Source: Litorivivens sp047622145
Lineage (GTDB): Bacteria; Pseudomonadota; Gammaproteobacteria; Pseudomonadales; Spongiibacteraceae
Assembly (NCBI GenBank): GCA_047622145.1
Contig: JBLHMO010000036.1
Coordinates: 1-25,162 of the forward strand
DNA length: 25,162 nucleotides
Direction of reading: 5' to 3'
Shown here one piece after another: positions 23,271-25,162 of the stretch (the stretch's first letter is position 1; each line of letters begins with the position of its first letter). Below the pieces are notes generated by a model. It had not been told where the DNA came from. It was given only the letters and a program-made list of their open reading frames with translations, and ran no database searches. A program made the translations under genes and the position numbers.

Positions 23271-23593
23271 TCTTTCATCCGGGAAACAGACAGTCAGCAC
23301 TGGGTAATACGCCACACACCGGCCGTTTTTGTAGTTCATCGTGATAGCAGCAGCCAACGAGTAGCGTTGCTTCGCTACTGTGTAACGGGTTAGAACATTC
23401 TGCGCGTGTCTGCGCAGTATTACCATCCACCTCGATCACAAAATCACCCAGAAGATGTTGCCATGAGTCAAATTTGGACATTGCCGCGCCCAACCAGTTC
23501 ACTAGTTCCGAGGGGTTCCCCTGCACCCCACCAGCGGCGCTGTAATCAATGCTGGATGGAATCTCGCTCCAGTAATGCCTCTAATCTGCTCAT
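23271..23593 (-). pseudogene. Decayed SnoaL-like (NTF2-fold) protein gene
   Basis: Pieces of one protein occur in three frames. ATG 23593, with GGAAG upstream, begins MSRLEALLERDSIQ and hits TGA at 23546-23548. The second frame then reads IDYSAAGGVQGNPSELVNWL, the LLGDFVIEVDGNTAQTRAEC strand, and LLVG...YHDELQK. In a third frame, NGRCVAYYPVLTVCFPDE follows the A-run at 23326-23330. The order (short N-terminal helix, VDYxAAGG, QH.LG...EVDG.A..R, LLVGxxYHDEL, GRWxIxxR-like) is that of SnoaL-like proteins common in steroid and aromatic catabolic loci. About 30-35 codons seem deleted after the first helix, plus a frame change later. It is divergent from the SDR gene. The family call is by eye. 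Confidence 0.7.
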
Positions 23594-23699
23594 GCCTTGC
23601 TTCCCTTTTTAAACTGCTTCAAAAAATTTTATGCCCGCGGTTGCTCTCATTCCACCACTGGGATTAAATGTCTGCACTTTTTAGCGGGAGAAATTACTG

Positions 23700-24473
23700 A
23701 TGGGACGATTAGACGGAAAAGTAGCTATTGTCACCGGTGGCGCGCGCGGTATGGGCGAAACCACCGCACGACTTTTTGCCGATGAGGGTGCCGCTGTCAT
23801 CATAGCCGATGTACTCGACACCGAGGGTGAAGCCGTTGCCGCTTCAATCGGCGCAAGCGCACGCTATATTCATGTCGATGTCAGTCAAGAAAATGACTGG
23901 CGCCAGGCTGTGAAATTAGCCATATCGCTGGGCGACTATCGGGTACTGGTCAACAATGCCGCCATTTTATACGCCGCTGCCATCACCGAAGCGACGCCGG
24001 AAAACTATATGAGAGTTGTCCGCGTCAACCAGCTTGGCCCTTATATTGGCATGCGTGAATCCTTTGCAGCCATGAAGGCTGCTGGCGGCGGTTCCATCAT
24101 TAATATTTCGTCCATCGATGGACTGCAATCCAAAAACGGACTTAGCGCCTACTCCTCTAGTAAGTGGGCGCTGCGCGGCCTCAGCAAATCTGCCGCCATT
24201 GAGTTCGGACCTCATAATATTCGTGTGAATACGGTGCACCCGGGTGGGGTTTTCACTGCTATGCACAGCGCTGGCGACAAGACCGATCCCTCAGCCGAAG
24301 ACAATGCCTTTTATTCCCAGCACCCGCTGCCACGTGTGGGCCTGCCAATAGAAATCGCCAAAATGTCGCTGTACCTTGCGTCCGACGACAGCAGTTACTC
24401 AACCGGCGCCGAATTTATTGTGGATGGCGGCTGGAGCGCCGGAATGCGCCTAGATTTACTGCCCAGCTCCTAA
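23700..24473 (+). CDS. Classical short-chain dehydrogenase (3alpha/20beta-HSD-like)
   Basis: This 257-residue classical SDR has the cofactor motif TGGARGMG (12-19), Asp37 in IIADV favouring NAD(H) over NADP(H), NNAA at 85-88 and Asn110. The catalytic Ser138 is followed by Y151-SSS-K155. The C-terminal GAEFIVDGGWSAG is the family signature. It resembles bacterial 3alpha/20beta-hydroxysteroid dehydrogenases and related alcohol dehydrogenases; the substrate is inferred only. ATG 23700 has GGGAG 9 nt upstream. It is divergent from the SnoaL-like remnant, and the two were perhaps once co-regulated. A terminator follows. Confidence 0.92.
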   Translation: MGRLDGKVAIVTGGARGMGETTARLFADEGAAVIIADVLDTEGEAVAASIGASARYIHVDVSQENDWRQAVKLAISLGDYRVLVNNAAILYAAAITEATPENYMRVVRVNQLGPYIGMRESFAAMKAAGGGSIINISSIDGLQSKNGLSAYSSSKWALRGLSKSAAIEFGPHNIRVNTVHPGGVFTAMHSAGDKTDPSAEDNAFYSQHPLPRVGLPIEIAKMSLYLASDDSSYSTGAEFIVDGGWSAGMRLDLLPSS

Positions 24474-24498
24474 CGCTTACATTACGGTAAATGTTAAG

Positions 24499-24524
24499 AA
24501 AGGCTGGAGGCAACCAGCTTTTTT
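24499..24524 (+). terminator. Rho-independent terminator after the SDR gene
   Basis: AAAGGCTGG (24499-24507) pairs with CCAGC plus T's (24514-24522) around a 6-nt loop, with one G-U pair. A run of T to 24524 follows. It lies 25 nt past the SDR stop, on the right strand. Confidence 0.75.
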
Positions 24525-24548
24525 AAATCGCTGCAAAAACCGCAGTGG

Positions 24549-24755
24549 TCAAAGAATTTCGTCTTCGCCGATATAGTCTATGCGCGGGTAAGTGATCCAT
24601 TTAAAAATTTTCTCATGTCCGCATATCATACATTTATGCGGGGTTTCGCCAGTTTTAGGGTTTATATCGGCGGACTTTTCCATCATGCCGTGGGAACATT
24701 TGTCGCAGATAAAATTAACCTCGATAGTCTGCACCTTGCGCTTGATCTCACCCAT
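24549..24755 (-). CDS. Small zinc-ribbon protein, unknown function
   Basis: This 68-residue protein has two CxxC knuckles, Cys17/Cys20 (ICDKC) and Cys42/Cys45 (KCMIC). They are spaced like a zinc ribbon, with a basic N-terminus and an acidic C-terminal tail (IGEDEIL). The cysteines should bind one zinc. I cannot name a family, and DNA, RNA or protein binding are all possible. ATG 24755 has AGGAG 7 nt upstream, so expression is well supported. It lies 28 nt after the membrane coiled-coil gene on the same strand and is probably co-transcribed with it. Confidence 0.75.
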   Translation of the reverse strand: MGEIKRKVQTIEVNFICDKCSHGMMEKSADINPKTGETPHKCMICGHEKIFKWITYPRIDYIGEDEIL

Positions 24756-24783
24756 TCACATTCTCCTGTCAGTATTTATTTCT

Positions 24784-25131
24784 CTACTCAGTATCAGGCG
24801 CGCTTGAATCCGATTTTGCCGACCGTTCACGCATGGATTTTTCGGCCTTGCGCAATTCAGTTTCCAGTGCATCAAGCATACTGCTCCAGCCCGTCACCAA
24901 AGCGTCGCCAGCACCTTCGACCATGGTGCTAATATCATTACTACGTAATTCTGCCAGCTCGCTTTCTAGCCGCTCATTGTCCTTTCGGGTCCCGTTCAGC
25001 TCCGCTCGCAGGACAGCAAGCTCCTGCGCCACATCCCGTTGAAAAGCCTGATTGCTGCGCAGTTGGTAGAGTTGCAAGCCTACGACTGTGACCATCACCA
25101 AGCATATCAAAACACTTAGCCATCTATTCAT
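24784..25131 (-). CDS. Membrane-anchored coiled-coil protein, unknown function
   Basis: From ATG 25131 the product has 115 residues. It has one N-terminal transmembrane or signal-anchor helix (about 5-22) and a charged heptad-rich stretch (about 30-66, with AVLRAEL, NERLESELAELR). After a short break comes a second helical charged segment (about 83-108) and a Ser/Asp tail. The usual prediction is a bitopic inner-membrane protein whose coiled coil faces the periplasm or cytoplasm. GAGAGGG 3-4 nt upstream supports this ATG; the frame is open to 25158, near the window edge. It resembles several unrelated small membrane coiled-coil proteins, so I give no function. It is followed by the zinc-ribbon gene. 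Confidence 0.7.
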   Translation of the reverse strand: MNRWLSVLICLVMVTVVGLQLYQLRSNQAFQRDVAQELAVLRAELNGTRKDNERLESELAELRSNDISTMVEGAGDALVTGWSSMLDALETELRKAEKSMRERSAKSDSSAPDTE

Positions 25132-25162
25132 ATACCCTCTCAGCAGACACTTGGACAATTGT

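Noticed and set aside
23275..23526. 83-codon minus-strand ORF as an intact gene
   Set aside because: It is the middle piece of the SnoaL-like pseudogene; its start has no ribosome site and its end runs out of frame.

Overview
The window looks like a chromosomal segment of an aerobic gammaproteobacterium. The core is the TCA-cycle block sdhCDAB-sucAB-lpd-sucCD on the minus strand, with gltA divergent from it, which is the Pseudomonas-type order. The proteins are closest in style to Pseudomonas and marine Cellvibrionales/Spongiibacteraceae. That placement is inferred from protein character and gene order, not from a search.

Left region (1-5129). The window opens inside the 3' end of an IS5-type transposase. 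Next come three minus-strand genes read in the order crotonase, cytochrome P450, NAD-dependent epimerase/3beta-HSD-like SDR. They look like an accessory oxidative catabolic set, plausibly for steroid, terpenoid or other alicyclic side chains. An interrupted inverted repeat covers a TATAAT box in front of the crotonase gene and is a good operator candidate. Upstream lies an ABC1/AarF-type (UbiB-like) kinase.

Second region (5130-9533). A DUF3336-patatin lipase is divergent from the kinase. It is followed by a 79-bp palindromic element with the GGGGTCAGAGTAAAAA motif, a MenI/YdiI-type hotdog thioesterase, and an intact EamA/DMT transporter. A second DMT transporter is dead, with a frameshift and an in-frame amber codon. 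Between its start and sucD is a promoter-structure-terminator arrangement that could be a roughly 150-nt small RNA.

Core region (9534-22693). This is one strand of TCA enzymes: succinate dehydrogenase, 2-oxoglutarate dehydrogenase E1/E2/E3 and succinyl-CoA synthetase. A strong promoter precedes sdhC, there is a possible internal promoter before sucCD, and the sucA leader could fold. The divergent gltA has a near-consensus promoter. Together these genes run citrate synthesis and the 2-oxoglutarate to fumarate stretch of the cycle, taking up the acetyl- and succinyl-CoA that the flanking catabolic genes would produce.

Right region (22694-25162). Here are an unknown lipoprotein gene, a decayed SnoaL-like gene spread over three frames, a classical SDR divergent from it, a small CxxC/CxxC zinc-ribbon protein and a membrane-anchored coiled-coil protein. 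The SnoaL remnant and the SDR suggest a second, partly eroded alicyclic catabolic locus.

No tRNA, rRNA or CRISPR array was seen. I did not find a clear new defence or mobile system. The most unusual items are the crotonase lacking both catalytic glutamates, the epimerase with Lys replaced by Arg, the operator-like repeat, the small RNA candidate and the two pseudogenes.
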